Below are positions 26,005 through 35,724 of a stretch of DNA of 64,000 nucleotides, in pieces (position 1 is the stretch's first letter; each line of letters opens with the position of its first letter). The notes beneath the pieces were generated by a model. The model did no database searches. It was not told the origin of the DNA and saw only the letters and a program-made list of their open reading frames with translations. This stretch comes from Petrimonas sulfuriphila (lineage in GTDB: Bacteria > Bacteroidota > Bacteroidia > Bacteroidales > Dysgonomonadaceae): NCBI GenBank assembly GCA_038561985.1, contig CP073276.1, positions 1,426,001 through 1,490,000 of the forward strand, given 5' to 3'. A program made the position numbers and the translations under genes.

Positions 26005-28170
26005 CTATCCTTTATTTTTTCTTTTTCTCGGCTTTTTGTCTTCCTTAAAATGAATCATGCGTGATTCTATTCCGTAAGCCGCGATATAGTTCTGGATTAG
26101 CTCCAGAAACTTCGCGCCGAAGCGTTCTGTTTTAACTTTTCCGAAACCGTGGATCCTCAGTAACTCCTTTTCCGTCTCCGGTAGGTAATCCGCCATTTGT
26201 ACCAATGTTTTTACTGAAGCCACAATATAGACCGGCAGATTTTCCTCTTTGCTGATGCGGTTACGGAGCTGTACCAGCTCGCTTAGTAGTTCGGGGTGGA
26301 TCGATTTCAACTGTATCCCCGTGCTGTCACGGCTGTAGGAAGTGAGGGAGAAAGGAGGTTGCCTGAACTGGCGTCGCGCATTGTAATACGACTCTATGCA
26401 GAAGTTATCTGAAGTCGCAGAGATCAGGTGCGCCTTCAGGGCTGCCGCTACAAATAGGGAAACGATGTCCTCGTCGTATTCCTGCGCATTTGCCTTGCTA
26501 TCCGTGGTTGCGGTCGATTCCTGCAATGTCCGCAGCAATGTTTCTATTTTTTCGGTGAAATAGGATGAGGATGCTCGGAGGCGTTCTGCAAAAAAAACCT
26601 TGTTGACGGGTGTTTGCCCGGTAATATGTTGTAACTGTATCCTGAATTTGCCGGCTACCTGCTCCAATTCCGTCAACTGATTACAGACCTCACTTACGAA
26701 AGGAACAGTTCCCTCGCTGAAAGAAGATTCGTTTTCCTGAGTATTGGAGTACCAGGAACGTGCTGCCTGGAGAAGCGGGTCGAAGTCATACAGTTGCAGT
26801 AGCAGGTTGATGCTGAACTGCTTCTTTGCCAACTGCAACTCTCCGGCAACCTGGTTTTCTTCTGGTTTAGAGGAGGAGAACCGGACAACCTGTTCGTCTA
26901 CCCCTATGCTGTAACGGTTAATCGGACTTTTCAATACCAGGCTGTCGAGCGACCGGCAACGACTCAGTGCCACATACACCTGTCCCGGTGAAAAGGCTTT
27001 CCCCGCGTCGATGATGGCCTTATCGAAAGTAAGTCCCTGGCTTTTGTGGATGGTGATGGCCCAGGCGAGCCGCAGGGGAATTTGTTTGTATGTGCCGATT
27101 ATTTCCTCTTCCACCGTATTGGTCTCCGAATGGGTGGTGTATCGGATATTCTCCCAGAGTACAGGAGAAACGGTGATTTCTTCCGTGTCGTCCGGACACT
27201 GTACGGTGACACCCTCTTCCAGGATGTGTGTGACCGTGCCAATTTTACCGTTGAAATAACGTCGCGGTACTTCCGTATCGTTTTTCACGAACATTACCTT
27301 GGCGCCTTCCTTCAGGATGAGAACCCGGTCCACGGGAAAAGCATTGTCGGGGAATTCCCCTTTCACCACCGCATGGAACGAATGAGCGGTTGTGTTAATT
27401 TTTTCCAGCTCGGTACTATTGATCGCATCGGCGCTGAAATTATGCGTGGTGAGCGTGATGTAATTTTCTTCAGGCGTCGGGTTAAAGTGCGGGTCGTAAC
27501 GGCTTTGCAAGAGCTCGAGCCCTTCAGTTGAAAGTGAGTCGTTCCTCACCTGGTTCAACACATCGATAAAAAGGTTGTCGGACTGCCGGAAGATCTTGTC
27601 GAACTCCACATAGACCGGTGGGTGTTCCTGGATGACGCGACTGTGAAAAAAATAAATTCCCCGGTAGTAGTCCGACAGGATCCGCCACTCATCGGCCTTG
27701 GCCACGGGCGACAGTTGGTATACATCCCCGATAAAAACTACTTGCACACCGCCGAAGGGTTCAGAACGCCTGTGGCGCACACTGCGAAGCACCGTGTCGA
27801 TGGCATCCAGCACATCAGCTCGCACCATGCTGACTTCATCGATCACCAGCACTTCCAGTTCACGAATCACACGACGCCGGGAGCTGTTCATTTTCATACG
27901 GGCAATCAACGCTTCACATCCGGCAGGTGTTGGCGTAAAAGGGGTAAACGGCAACTGAAAAAAAGAATGGATGGTTGCCCCACCCGCATTAATGGCCGCT
28001 ACACCCGTTGGTGCTACCACGGCTACCTGTTTCGTGGTTTCCGTACGAAACCGGTGCAGAAAAGTCGTTTTTCCCGTGCCGGCCTTTCCGGTGATAAATA
28101 TATTCCTGCCGGTATAGGTGACAAATTCCTTCGCACATTCATATGGAGAGAGGTAGGACATTTTTTCCAT
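26005..28170 (-). CDS. Pif1/RecD-like superfamily 1 helicase with C-terminal HRDC-like domain
   Basis: A 721-residue DNA helicase. Walker A is ITGKAGTGKTTFLHRF (26-41), followed by VVAPTGVAAINAGGATIHSF, the Pif1 motif Ia region. Walker B is EVLVIDEVSMV. Motifs near the end of the motor include LAWAITIHKSQGLTFDKAII and VYVALSRCRSLDSL. The last ~110 residues (NRISKEENLPVYIVASVK, LPETEKELLRIHGFG) form an HRDC-type nucleic-acid-binding domain, and a Lys/Arg-rich tail ends the protein. This layout is common in Bacteroidota. Its role in replication fork repair is an inference from the family. Its ATG overlaps the stop of the upstream PagL-like gene (TAATG). Confidence 0.92.
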   Translation of the reverse strand: MEKMSYLSPYECAKEFVTYTGRNIFITGKAGTGKTTFLHRFRTETTKQVAVVAPTGVAAINAGGATIHSFFQLPFTPFTPTPAGCEALIARMKMNSSRRRVIRELEVLVIDEVSMVRADVLDAIDTVLRSVRHRRSEPFGGVQVVFIGDVYQLSPVAKADEWRILSDYYRGIYFFHSRVIQEHPPVYVEFDKIFRQSDNLFIDVLNQVRNDSLSTEGLELLQSRYDPHFNPTPEENYITLTTHNFSADAINSTELEKINTTAHSFHAVVKGEFPDNAFPVDRVLILKEGAKVMFVKNDTEVPRRYFNGKIGTVTHILEEGVTVQCPDDTEEITVSPVLWENIRYTTHSETNTVEEEIIGTYKQIPLRLAWAITIHKSQGLTFDKAIIDAGKAFSPGQVYVALSRCRSLDSLVLKSPINRYSIGVDEQVVRFSSSKPEENQVAGELQLAKKQFSINLLLQLYDFDPLLQAARSWYSNTQENESSFSEGTVPFVSEVCNQLTELEQVAGKFRIQLQHITGQTPVNKVFFAERLRASSSYFTEKIETLLRTLQESTATTDSKANAQEYDEDIVSLFVAAALKAHLISATSDNFCIESYYNARRQFRQPPFSLTSYSRDSTGIQLKSIHPELLSELVQLRNRISKEENLPVYIVASVKTLVQMADYLPETEKELLRIHGFGKVKTERFGAKFLELIQNYIAAYGIESRMIHFKEDKKPRKRKNKG

Positions 28171-29411
28171 TACCTGTAAAAACAGGGATATTTGTTATTG
28201 AACCGGTACCCGATACCCAACATCAGGTAATTCGGCGTTTGGAAGTTCTGAAGATTATAGCCGATATGGATAAACGAATTTCTGGTAACTTCCACTTTCA
28301 GCGCCAACATCTGGTATAGTCCGGCCAGGTCGCCACCTCCGTGGACGATATTCGAACCGATACCCACACCCACCGTAAAGTAAGGCATCACATACTCCGC
28401 CCGTGCAGAAATACCTAAAGCCAATTGTTTGTTAACCGGTGGATTATGAAACGTGTATCCGGGATTTTTACCACCAGGCTCAACAATATAGTCTTCGGTA
28501 TACACGTTTGCACTGCTGTCGTAAATACCGTCCAGCGATAAACCGGCACGCAGCTTGTAACCAAAGTTATACATGGGGTTGATGTTGAAGCCGCCTACCG
28601 GATATTCGTGCGGTGAGGCTATTCCTTTGCCTTCAAGATAAACACCTTTTCGCCGCCACGAACCGAACAAAACAATATCGTAACTCACATGGCGGGGAAA
28701 ATCTGCCACTGCTCCCCGGTATGGGGACTGCCGGGACATTATACTAGGATTAAGCGTGTACATCAGCCCCAGCTTGACTCCTGCCGTATTTAATCCTGCA
28801 TTGGGAAACTGTGTGTTCCCGTTGGAAAAGTGTGCGATGCTGATACCCCCAATCAGGTTGAAGTATTGTGAAAGTGTTTGGTTGAGATAAAATCCGGTGT
28901 TCATATATGCGTTTATTTTCGAGCCGATGACGCGGCTATCCGGATTTGTTTTGGGATGGTAAGGTTTCCATCCGCCCGATAACCCGAAGTTCCACTCGTA
29001 ATGAAGCGACAACTTGGAGGTCATTTGTGCTAAACGAGCACCTTGAAACAAATACACGGCAAGGGGGGCTCCCAATTGCTGAGGCTCGCCAAACGTAAAA
29101 TATGCAACTCCAATCCCTTGGTGCGGTATACCGTAAATGCTCCCTGCAGGGGAGCCGGGCTTAAATTGAAAGGAGTACTTCAGGTGGGTGGAAAACGAAT
29201 TCCGAATGGGTTTGGAGCGGGCATTCTCGCCTTTCAGAAAATTATGGGTAGGAATAATGTATCCCGGCCGGGCTTCGAATTCCAATCTGTTCCGGAACCT
29301 ATCCGGTTGGAGCACAGAATCTGAACGTGTTTGAGCGGACGAGGGTTTCGTGGCGAAAAACAGGAAAACAGTAGCAAAAATTAATAATTTGTATGTGATT
29401 TGTTTGTTCAT
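28170..29411 (-). CDS. PagL-like acyloxyacyl hydrolase (lipid A deacylase family)
   Basis: A 413-residue exported beta-barrel-type protein. A signal peptide ends near SSAQ/TR (residue 27). The PagL-type catalytic pair is in GGISIAHFSNGNT, with His194 and Ser196 in the H-x-S-N-G motif. The protein is about twice the length of PagL itself, the extra part being more beta-strand sequence, as in the Bacteroidota acyloxyacyl hydrolase group. It would remove an acyl chain from lipid A or another glycolipid at the outer membrane; the substrate is inference. It overlaps the helicase start by one base, though the functions look unrelated. Confidence 0.8.
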   Translation of the reverse strand: MNKQITYKLLIFATVFLFFATKPSSAQTRSDSVLQPDRFRNRLEFEARPGYIIPTHNFLKGENARSKPIRNSFSTHLKYSFQFKPGSPAGSIYGIPHQGIGVAYFTFGEPQQLGAPLAVYLFQGARLAQMTSKLSLHYEWNFGLSGGWKPYHPKTNPDSRVIGSKINAYMNTGFYLNQTLSQYFNLIGGISIAHFSNGNTQFPNAGLNTAGVKLGLMYTLNPSIMSRQSPYRGAVADFPRHVSYDIVLFGSWRRKGVYLEGKGIASPHEYPVGGFNINPMYNFGYKLRAGLSLDGIYDSSANVYTEDYIVEPGGKNPGYTFHNPPVNKQLALGISARAEYVMPYFTVGVGIGSNIVHGGGDLAGLYQMLALKVEVTRNSFIHIGYNLQNFQTPNYLMLGIGYRFNNKYPCFYR

Positions 29412-29448
29412 AAAAATCTAATCCCCGATTCCCAACTCCGCAATCCGT

Positions 29449-31242
29449 TTACATCCTTTCCGGCACTTCAATCCCAAACAATACCATTCCCTTTTTGATG
29501 GTTATGGCTACGTTCTTCGAAAGCAGCAGGCGGAACGCACGCAGGGCTTCGTCCTTTTCACGCAGCATGGGGAAATCGTGATAGAACTGGTTGAATTCTT
29601 TGGCCAGATCGTACACGTAATTTCCGATTAGCGAGACGTTGTATTCGTCTCCGGCCTGTTTGACGATATCCGGAAATTCAGCCAGCAACTGCACCAACCC
29701 TTCTTCTTTTTCAGAAAGAACAATGTCTGCCTGCATTGATTCAGGAACAGGAATCCCTTGTTCCTCGGCTTTGCGCAAAACTGATTTGATGCGGGCGTGG
29801 GTGTATTGGATAAACGGACCGGTATTCCCGTTAAAATCAATGGATTCTTTCGGATTGAAGGTCATGTTTTTTTTCGGATCTACTTTCAGAATGAAATATT
29901 TCAGGGCCCCCATTCCAATCATGGTTACAACACGATCGGCTTCCTCTGGTGTTACACCGTCCAGCTTTCCCAGTTCTTCCGAAGTTTCGCGGGCGGTCTG
30001 AATCATCTCGGCCATCAAATCATCGGCATCCACTACGGTCCCTTCACGCGATTTCATCTTGCCTTCGGGCAGTTCCACCATCCCGTAAGAGAAATGGACC
30101 AATCCTTTTCCGAATTCAAAACCCAGCTTATCGAGCAGTATGGAGAGCACCTGGAAATGGTAGTTTTGTTCATTTCCAACCACGTAAATCATGGTGTCTA
30201 TGGGATAGTCATCGAACCGGAGCTTCGCTGTGCCGATATCTTGCGTCATGTACACTGAAGTTCCGTCGGAGCGAAGAAGGATTTTTTCATCAAGCCCTTC
30301 ATGGGTTAAATCGGCCCATACCGACCCGTCTTCACGCTGGTAGAAAACACCCTCTTTCAATCCTCGCAGCACCTCGTCTTTTCCAGCCAGGTAGGTTTGC
30401 GACTCGTAATAGATCTTGTCGAACGAGACCCCCAGCTTTTCGTACGTCTCATCGAAACCGGCATACACCCATCCGTTCATCATTTTCCATAAATTCACAG
30501 TTTGGGCATCGTTTGCTTCCCATTGACGAAGCATCTCGCGCGCTTCCTCCATCAAAACCGATTGGGCTTCGGCTTGCTCCCTTGATAGTCCGGCAGCCTG
30601 CAGGTCGGCTAGTTCGGCTTTGTATTTTTTATCGAAAAGCACATAATACTTGCCGATGAGGTGGTCGCCTTTCTTGCCCGATGATGCGGGTGTTTCCCCA
30701 TCTCCCCATTTCTGCCAGGCCAGCATCGATTTGCAGATATGGATACCCCGGTCGTTCACGATATTGGTTTTTACCACCCGTTTACCGTTGGCTTTCAGTA
30801 TTTCACAGAGCGAATGTCCCAGGAGATTGTTACGGATGTGTCCCAGATGAAGCGGTTTGTTGGTGTTGGGCGACGAATATTCCACCATAAACAAGGGTGC
30901 GTCATTAGCAACAGGTGTGAAGCCGAATTCGGGATTTTTATCGATGTTCTCGAGCAGATCAAGCCATACTTTCGAGGCAATCGTCAGGTTTAGAAAACCT
31001 TTTATCACGTTAAACTCCGAAACAACGGGTGATTTATCGGCCAGGTACATACCGATTTCCTGTGCCGTTTGTTCGGGATTCTTCTTCGAAATCTTTAACA
31101 AAGGAAAGGTTACGAGGGTGAAATGTCCTTTAAATTCTTTCTTTGTTTTCTGAAGTGTGATTTGCGATGCATTTACATCTACGCTGTACAATTCTTTTAT
31201 TGCGCTTATAATTGCAGTCTGAAGTATATTCTCGATGTTCAT
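29449..31242 (-). CDS. argS: Arginyl-tRNA synthetase
   Basis: A class I aminoacyl-tRNA synthetase of 597 residues. I choose the ATG at 31242 (MNIENILQTAIIS). The frame is open to 31278, but the predicted transcript start near 31261 lies between the two, which excludes the longer form. The N-terminal arginyl-tRNA domain covers about 1-95. HIGH is seen as HLGH (132-135) in EYSSPNTNKPLHLGHIRNN, and the KMSKS-like loop is GKMKSREGTVVDADDL. The C-terminal helical anticodon-binding (DALR) domain begins near FIQYTHARIKSVLRKAEEQG. Single-gene transcription from its own promoter is likely. Confidence 0.97.
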   Translation of the reverse strand: MNIENILQTAIISAIKELYSVDVNASQITLQKTKKEFKGHFTLVTFPLLKISKKNPEQTAQEIGMYLADKSPVVSEFNVIKGFLNLTIASKVWLDLLENIDKNPEFGFTPVANDAPLFMVEYSSPNTNKPLHLGHIRNNLLGHSLCEILKANGKRVVKTNIVNDRGIHICKSMLAWQKWGDGETPASSGKKGDHLIGKYYVLFDKKYKAELADLQAAGLSREQAEAQSVLMEEAREMLRQWEANDAQTVNLWKMMNGWVYAGFDETYEKLGVSFDKIYYESQTYLAGKDEVLRGLKEGVFYQREDGSVWADLTHEGLDEKILLRSDGTSVYMTQDIGTAKLRFDDYPIDTMIYVVGNEQNYHFQVLSILLDKLGFEFGKGLVHFSYGMVELPEGKMKSREGTVVDADDLMAEMIQTARETSEELGKLDGVTPEEADRVVTMIGMGALKYFILKVDPKKNMTFNPKESIDFNGNTGPFIQYTHARIKSVLRKAEEQGIPVPESMQADIVLSEKEEGLVQLLAEFPDIVKQAGDEYNVSLIGNYVYDLAKEFNQFYHDFPMLREKDEALRAFRLLLSKNVAITIKKGMVLFGIEVPERM

Positions 31243-31267
31243 AATGTGAATTTGCTGATTGAGTGTG

Positions 31268-31275
31268 CAAAGATA
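31268..31275 (-). promoter_or_regulatory. -7 box TATCTTTG of argS
   Basis: An exact minus-strand TAnnTTTG match. The start of transcription would be near 31261, 19 bases before the argS ATG. A GTTT about 26 bases upstream could be a weak -33. Confidence 0.6.
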
Positions 31276-31283
31276 CAAACAAT

Positions 31284-34124
31284 CTACGAAAGAAACTTCC
31301 TCTCCGAAGCCCTATCCACCAGATATACCAGCGATTTATACGTTACACCGCTGTTTATCGACAAGCCGATTTCGCAGGTGCGACTGTTGGAATACCCTTC
31401 GGTAGCATCGCCGATATCGTGCTTAAGGGATGCGAGCGCCGAACGGTTCAACTCGGGATAGAAAAAGCCGCGATCGCCTGCCCATCCGCAACACGAAACG
31501 TTTTCGGAGACGATGACTTTGTCGGCACAAAGAGCCGCGACAGTATATAGTTTTTCTTCGAGGTGCATTTTCGTTGAACTGCATGTGGTATGAATGGCGA
31601 TGGACACAGGTTGCTTTTCGAAGGTCAGTTTGTCTAACAGAAAATCATGAATAAACTCTACCTGGTCGTACAGTCTCAGGCGGGAGTCGAGCGTTTCACG
31701 CATGTGCAGCAGACAGGGACTCATGTCGCACACGATAGGCAGTTCGCCGTTCCGGCTCGCTCTGAGCAATGCACCGTTCAACTCCGACTCTTTCTGCCGC
31801 GCTTGCTTCCGAAACCCTTTACTGCTGAATGCCATTCCACAGCACAACTTATCCTTTCCTTCCGGGATTATAACGGTATAACCTGCTTTTCGCAACAGAG
31901 AAAGCATTTTCGAAGGGATATCCTCTGTTTCTGCGTAGCCGAAAGAAGGGCCGCTCATGGAGCGCGTGATGCACGATGGGAAATAAACCACTACGGGCGC
32001 ATCGGCACTGTGGCCCGGAAAAATGTTACGAACAATTTTCCGGCTCCCCGACGGCGTATATCTTGTCCATAAGGGAAAGAGGCCGTCGCCCATTTTGTAT
32101 ACCCCTTTCGTTATATCTTCCATTGGGTTGTAACCTATAATTTTTGCGATGAAATGGGGGATTTTTAACAAACCACGTATCAGTGATGTGGCCGATGCCA
32201 TATTATTAGCCATACTGCTTGCAACTCTGTTCGCGAATTTTCCGTTTTCTTTCCAGCGAAGTTCTTTCACCAGCGACCCCGTATCGATGTTTACAGGGCA
32301 GGCAATGGCGCAAAGTCCGTCGGTAGCGCAAGTTTCGTTAAACTCATATGCCATCTCTCCTGCCCATCTTTCGCGCAACTTTTTATCAAAACGACTATCG
32401 ACTAATTCCGTTAACCGACGATACGCTACAATACGCTGACGTGGTGTAAAGGTTAACTCTTTTGACGGACAAGTTACTTCGCAAAACCCGCATTCGATGC
32501 ATTTGTCAATCAATGGATTGGCATCGGGGATATTTTTTAGGTTCTTGATGAAAACGTCTTTATCGTCGTTGATAATTACTCCCGGATTCAATATGTGATT
32601 TGGGTCGAAAGCCGATTTTATGCGTTTCATTAACCCATAAATCTCCGTGCCCCATTCCTTTTCCACGAAGGGAGCCATGTTTCGCCCCGTTCCGTGCTCG
32701 GCTTTCAGGCTGCCGTTATGTTTCACAGCCACCAGATTGGCCAGTTCATGCATAAAACGGGCGTACTTGTCAACACCGTCCGGTGAATTTATGTCTGGAA
32801 AAACGGTAAAATGAACGTTCCCATCCAGCAAGTGTCCCCACATTACGGCATCGGCATAACCGGTCCGCACCAACAGTTCACGCACGTCGGTCAGCGCGTC
32901 GCCTAAAATTTCACCGCTAAAGGCAATGTCTTCAATAATGCTTGCCGTGTGTGGTGGGCGTGATGCCGCTGCCGAAGTAAACAACCCATTACGTACGTTC
33001 CAGTAAAGGTTATACAGATGGATGTCGGTTGTAAACCGTATGGGATAAAGTGTTTGAATGTGCGCCAGTTTTGCTTCAATGTCACGCATCTGGACAAGCA
33101 GCGTTTCTTCGTCGTCGGCAGAGGTGTCTATAAGCAATGCCGCGGCCCCTTCCGGAAGTGACTTCAGTTCGGCAGGCATCCCTTCCTGATTTTCCACAGC
33201 ACGTAAAGCGTTCCTGTCCATCAATTCGGCGGCGCTTACCGAACACGAACGCAACGGTAGAATGGTTTCGCACACATCGCGCAAGTTATGGAAATAGAGC
33301 ATGGCTGTAGCTTTGAGAGGCGCATCATGTACGGTTTCGAACGTGGCTTGCGATACAAACCCCAGTGTACCTTCTGAGCCGATCATCAGGTGTTGCAGAA
33401 TATCTACAGGGTCGGAGAAATCGATTAACGAATTTACGCCGTATCCGCATGTGTTTTTGAGTTGGAACTTCTGTTGTATCCGGTTTTTAACCCCTTCGTT
33501 ACCAGAAGCCTCGTTGTGCAAGCGTTCAATCTGAGCAATAAATTCGGGATGAGATGCGATAAACGACTGACAACTGGTTGTATCGGCGGTATCGAGCAAT
33601 GAGCCGTCGGCAAAAATTATCCGCATCGATTTTACGGTATGGTAACTGTTGTGCTTAATGCCGTAACTCGAACCGCTGGCGTTGTTGGCAATAATGCCTC
33701 CAATTTTCGCCGAGTTGATGGATGCCGGTTTGGGGCCTAATTTGCGACGGTAGCGCTGCAACATACGGTTGGCTGCCGTTCCGGTAAGACCCGCGCCGAA
33801 AGTAGCCGTTTTCCCGTTGTCCGTTATGACTGAAAACTCAAATCCCTGCCCGATTTCCATCAGGATAGAATCGGAAACGGTTTGTCCGCTCAAACTTGTT
33901 CCCGCGGCTTTGAAAGTTACGGGGACGTTTTCTTTACTGCAAAACTGCAGTAATCGGATAACTTCGTCTTCCGTGTTGACTTTTACCACTGCCTTGGGAA
34001 CAAGCCGATACAGTCCGGCATCGGTGCCTTTGACGAGGCGCGAGAGTTCGTCGGTGAAAACCTGTTCTTTGGGAAAAAGTTTTGTTAAGCGAGAATGTAG
34101 TTGTTTATTTTCCATAAAATCCAC
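31284..34124 (-). CDS. FAD-linked oxidase / Fe-S oxidoreductase fusion (D-lactate or glycolate dehydrogenase-like)
   Basis: A 946-residue fusion. The N-terminal half is an FAD-binding PCMH oxidase (about 35-220, with TFKAAGTSLSGQTVSDSI and IIANNASGSSYG), then an FAD-oxidase C-terminal domain to about 500 with GSLKAEHGTGRNMAPFVE. Next come two 4Fe-4S motifs, CIECGFCEVTCP and CATDGLCAIACP, and two cysteine-rich CCG domains (KLCCGMAF; SCCGWAGDRGF). Such proteins oxidise D-2-hydroxy acids such as D-lactate or 2-hydroxyglutarate and feed electrons to quinone or a partner. The substrate cannot be set from the sequence. Met4 (34115) is an equally good start. It overlaps the end of the upstream Ntn hydrolase gene by up to 20 bases. 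Confidence 0.9.
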   Translation of the reverse strand: MDFMENKQLHSRLTKLFPKEQVFTDELSRLVKGTDAGLYRLVPKAVVKVNTEDEVIRLLQFCSKENVPVTFKAAGTSLSGQTVSDSILMEIGQGFEFSVITDNGKTATFGAGLTGTAANRMLQRYRRKLGPKPASINSAKIGGIIANNASGSSYGIKHNSYHTVKSMRIIFADGSLLDTADTTSCQSFIASHPEFIAQIERLHNEASGNEGVKNRIQQKFQLKNTCGYGVNSLIDFSDPVDILQHLMIGSEGTLGFVSQATFETVHDAPLKATAMLYFHNLRDVCETILPLRSCSVSAAELMDRNALRAVENQEGMPAELKSLPEGAAALLIDTSADDEETLLVQMRDIEAKLAHIQTLYPIRFTTDIHLYNLYWNVRNGLFTSAAASRPPHTASIIEDIAFSGEILGDALTDVRELLVRTGYADAVMWGHLLDGNVHFTVFPDINSPDGVDKYARFMHELANLVAVKHNGSLKAEHGTGRNMAPFVEKEWGTEIYGLMKRIKSAFDPNHILNPGVIINDDKDVFIKNLKNIPDANPLIDKCIECGFCEVTCPSKELTFTPRQRIVAYRRLTELVDSRFDKKLRERWAGEMAYEFNETCATDGLCAIACPVNIDTGSLVKELRWKENGKFANRVASSMANNMASATSLIRGLLKIPHFIAKIIGYNPMEDITKGVYKMGDGLFPLWTRYTPSGSRKIVRNIFPGHSADAPVVVYFPSCITRSMSGPSFGYAETEDIPSKMLSLLRKAGYTVIIPEGKDKLCCGMAFSSKGFRKQARQKESELNGALLRASRNGELPIVCDMSPCLLHMRETLDSRLRLYDQVEFIHDFLLDKLTFEKQPVSIAIHTTCSSTKMHLEEKLYTVAALCADKVIVSENVSCCGWAGDRGFFYPELNRSALASLKHDIGDATEGYSNSRTCEIGLSINSGVTYKSLVYLVDRASERKFLS

Positions 34125-35304
34125 TCACTGTTTCATCCAATTGTTCATAAAACGTTTCAAGTTCAGATGCTTGCGGCAGCATGCTTCTCCACGAGGTCAA
34201 TTTCTCGTCCGTCCATGCAAAAATATATTTTTCCAATTGTTCGATACGTTGAATATAGCCGTTGTTTTGGGAGTTGACGAGCACGGGCACTTTTAAATAG
34301 TGATACCCGTCGGAACGACCGATGGGGTAAGCCTCTTTCTTCCACAGGGAGGCGAAGTAATTGAGAGGGCTGTTTTTAATGGATTCTTCGTATTGTACCA
34401 GTTGTAGAAGATTTTTTCCGCCGCGTACCCAGAGTGGAATTGCTATACATGTTCCGGGAAATCCCACTTGCGCCCAGATGGTTGACATATCGGGCGATTC
34501 GCCTTTCTTTATGCTTTGTACAATTATAGATGATGAGGAACTATGGCGGGTAAGGAGATCGTCGGATGCGATAAAGACGGTTTCTGGTGTGGAGGTTTCG
34601 TATTTTTCCCGATAATCCAACCCGAAAACCGGATGATAGAAACACCGCGTAAATTCTTGAACAATGGTTTGATAATTCAACCGATTCATCCGTTTCGCTT
34701 CTGCGAAAATTTTCTCTGCCGTTTGTCTGCGTATAAAACCGTATCCTGAATCAGGAGTGCCGGTTTCGGAATAATTGGTGCGGATCACGTAACCTTCGGA
34801 AGCGGCATTGGCATCAAATTTTGTCCAGGTGTAATTGTTCACCTCGTAAAAGACCGCTCCGCCCCTGGCATCTATAACGCCGAAGTGTGCCGCCAATCCT
34901 CGCGGCTTTGGGTATTCATTGAGCAGTTTTTCGAAATCCTGCAGCGATGCACATGTTTGCAAAGCGAGTTTCATGAAAATACCTTCCCTGTCTTTCAAGG
35001 AGGTGGTATCGTTTTCGTTCACGTTATACGATGCACTGTTCATAATGGCAAATCCAGCACTATTGGATCCGCCCCACACGTTTTCACCTTTCATATCCCC
35101 GGAGTTTACCAGACCGATATAACTGTATTCTCCGTCATTGAAATAGCGGAAACAGTTTTCATGGTCATCCGTATCACGCAGTTTCCATATCATGCTTCGC
35201 CCATCAGGCGTGGCTTTCCCGGAAATAACAGCCGTTGTGCAGGGAATGGATTTTTCGGAGAGGGTGAGAAATATCCATAAAAGAAGGATGGCCAACTTTC
35301 TCAT
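34105..35304 (-). CDS. Exported Ntn hydrolase of the C45 / choloylglycine hydrolase-like group
   Basis: A 399-residue protein starting at the ATG at 35304; the frame is open to 35364, but the shorter start gives a proper signal peptide. A near-consensus TATCTTTA at 35320-35327 predicts a transcript start between the two. Residues 1-20 are the signal. Cleavage before CTTAVISGKATPDGRSMIWK would expose Cys22 as the N-terminal nucleophile. NVWGGSNSAGFAIMNSASYN follows, typical of linear-amide C-N hydrolases and acyl-CoA:6-APA acyltransferase-like peptidases. The substrate could be a bile-acid amide, acyl-homoserine-type amide or peptide; none is indicated. It overlaps the following oxidoreductase gene. 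Confidence 0.82.
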   Translation of the reverse strand: MRKLAILLLWIFLTLSEKSIPCTTAVISGKATPDGRSMIWKLRDTDDHENCFRYFNDGEYSYIGLVNSGDMKGENVWGGSNSAGFAIMNSASYNVNENDTTSLKDREGIFMKLALQTCASLQDFEKLLNEYPKPRGLAAHFGVIDARGGAVFYEVNNYTWTKFDANAASEGYVIRTNYSETGTPDSGYGFIRRQTAEKIFAEAKRMNRLNYQTIVQEFTRCFYHPVFGLDYREKYETSTPETVFIASDDLLTRHSSSSSIIVQSIKKGESPDMSTIWAQVGFPGTCIAIPLWVRGGKNLLQLVQYEESIKNSPLNYFASLWKKEAYPIGRSDGYHYLKVPVLVNSQNNGYIQRIEQLEKYIFAWTDEKLTSWRSMLPQASELETFYEQLDETVSGFYGK

Positions 35305-35364
35305 TCGCTTATTTTTTAGTAAAGATAGCGGATAAAAACAGATCGTCGAAAAAAATGGATACAA

Positions 35365-35390
35365 AAAAGCCGTCTTTAAAGACGGCTTTT
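35365..35390 (-). terminator. Symmetric terminator downstream of the winged-helix gene
   Basis: AAAAGCCGTCTTT and AAAGACGGCTTTT form a perfect palindrome with A and T runs on both sides. On the minus strand it lies 37 bases after the winged-helix gene ends and before the Ntn hydrolase promoter, so it should insulate the two. The A-run would also allow it to work in the other direction. Confidence 0.85.
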
Positions 35391-35426
35391 ACTTTATTTT
35401 TTCTTAAATCGTTGGTTGTGTGCTTT

Positions 35427-35624
35427 TTATATCAGCGAAACGAATAATTCTTTTCCGTCTTCCACCAACGCTACCTTTCCTTCTCTGGCTAACCAGCCAA
35501 GAGCAGCATAAAGATCTTTATCCGTCAATTTTGAAGACTTCTTCAGATCTTTTACGTTTTGTGTTCCGGCCTCGTCCAGCAATGTCCAGACTTTACCGGC
35601 ATTGGTCCCAATTTTTTCTATCAT
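35427..35624 (-). CDS. Small winged-helix protein (DUF2582-type)
   Basis: A 65-residue protein beginning at the ATG at 35624 (MIEKIGTNAGKVWTLLDEAG). The frame is open to 35696, but those 24 residues do not belong to the family. KVWTLLDEAGTQNVKDLKK and TDKDLYAALGWLAREGKV form the helix-turn-helix and wing of the DUF2582-like winged-helix family, common in Bacteroidota. It has no other domain and no enzyme partner nearby. DNA binding is likely but the target is unknown. A -7 box at 35717-35724 and a strong terminator at 35365 mark it as a single-gene unit with a leader of about 86 bases. Confidence 0.85.
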   Translation of the reverse strand: MIEKIGTNAGKVWTLLDEAGTQNVKDLKKSSKLTDKDLYAALGWLAREGKVALVEDGKELFVSLI

Positions 35625-35716
35625 TTTTTTAATTTTAAATAAGTAAATTACATTTCGCATGTATTTATAACGAATACGTTCAGTGCGAAAGTCCACTAGA
35701 TAACCTAAATCCGATA

Positions 35717-35724
35717 CAAAAGTA
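35717..35724 (-). promoter_or_regulatory. -7 box TACTTTTG of the winged-helix gene
   Basis: Minus-strand TACTTTTG is an exact TAnnTTTG match, with predicted start near 35710. No -33 is clear. It lies in the 128-base gap after coaE, which is otherwise without features. Confidence 0.5.

Noticed and set aside
30000-30659. Long plus-strand frame opposite argS
   Set aside because: It is an antisense shadow of a well-conserved tRNA synthetase, with no domain and low-complexity Arg/Pro/Ser content.
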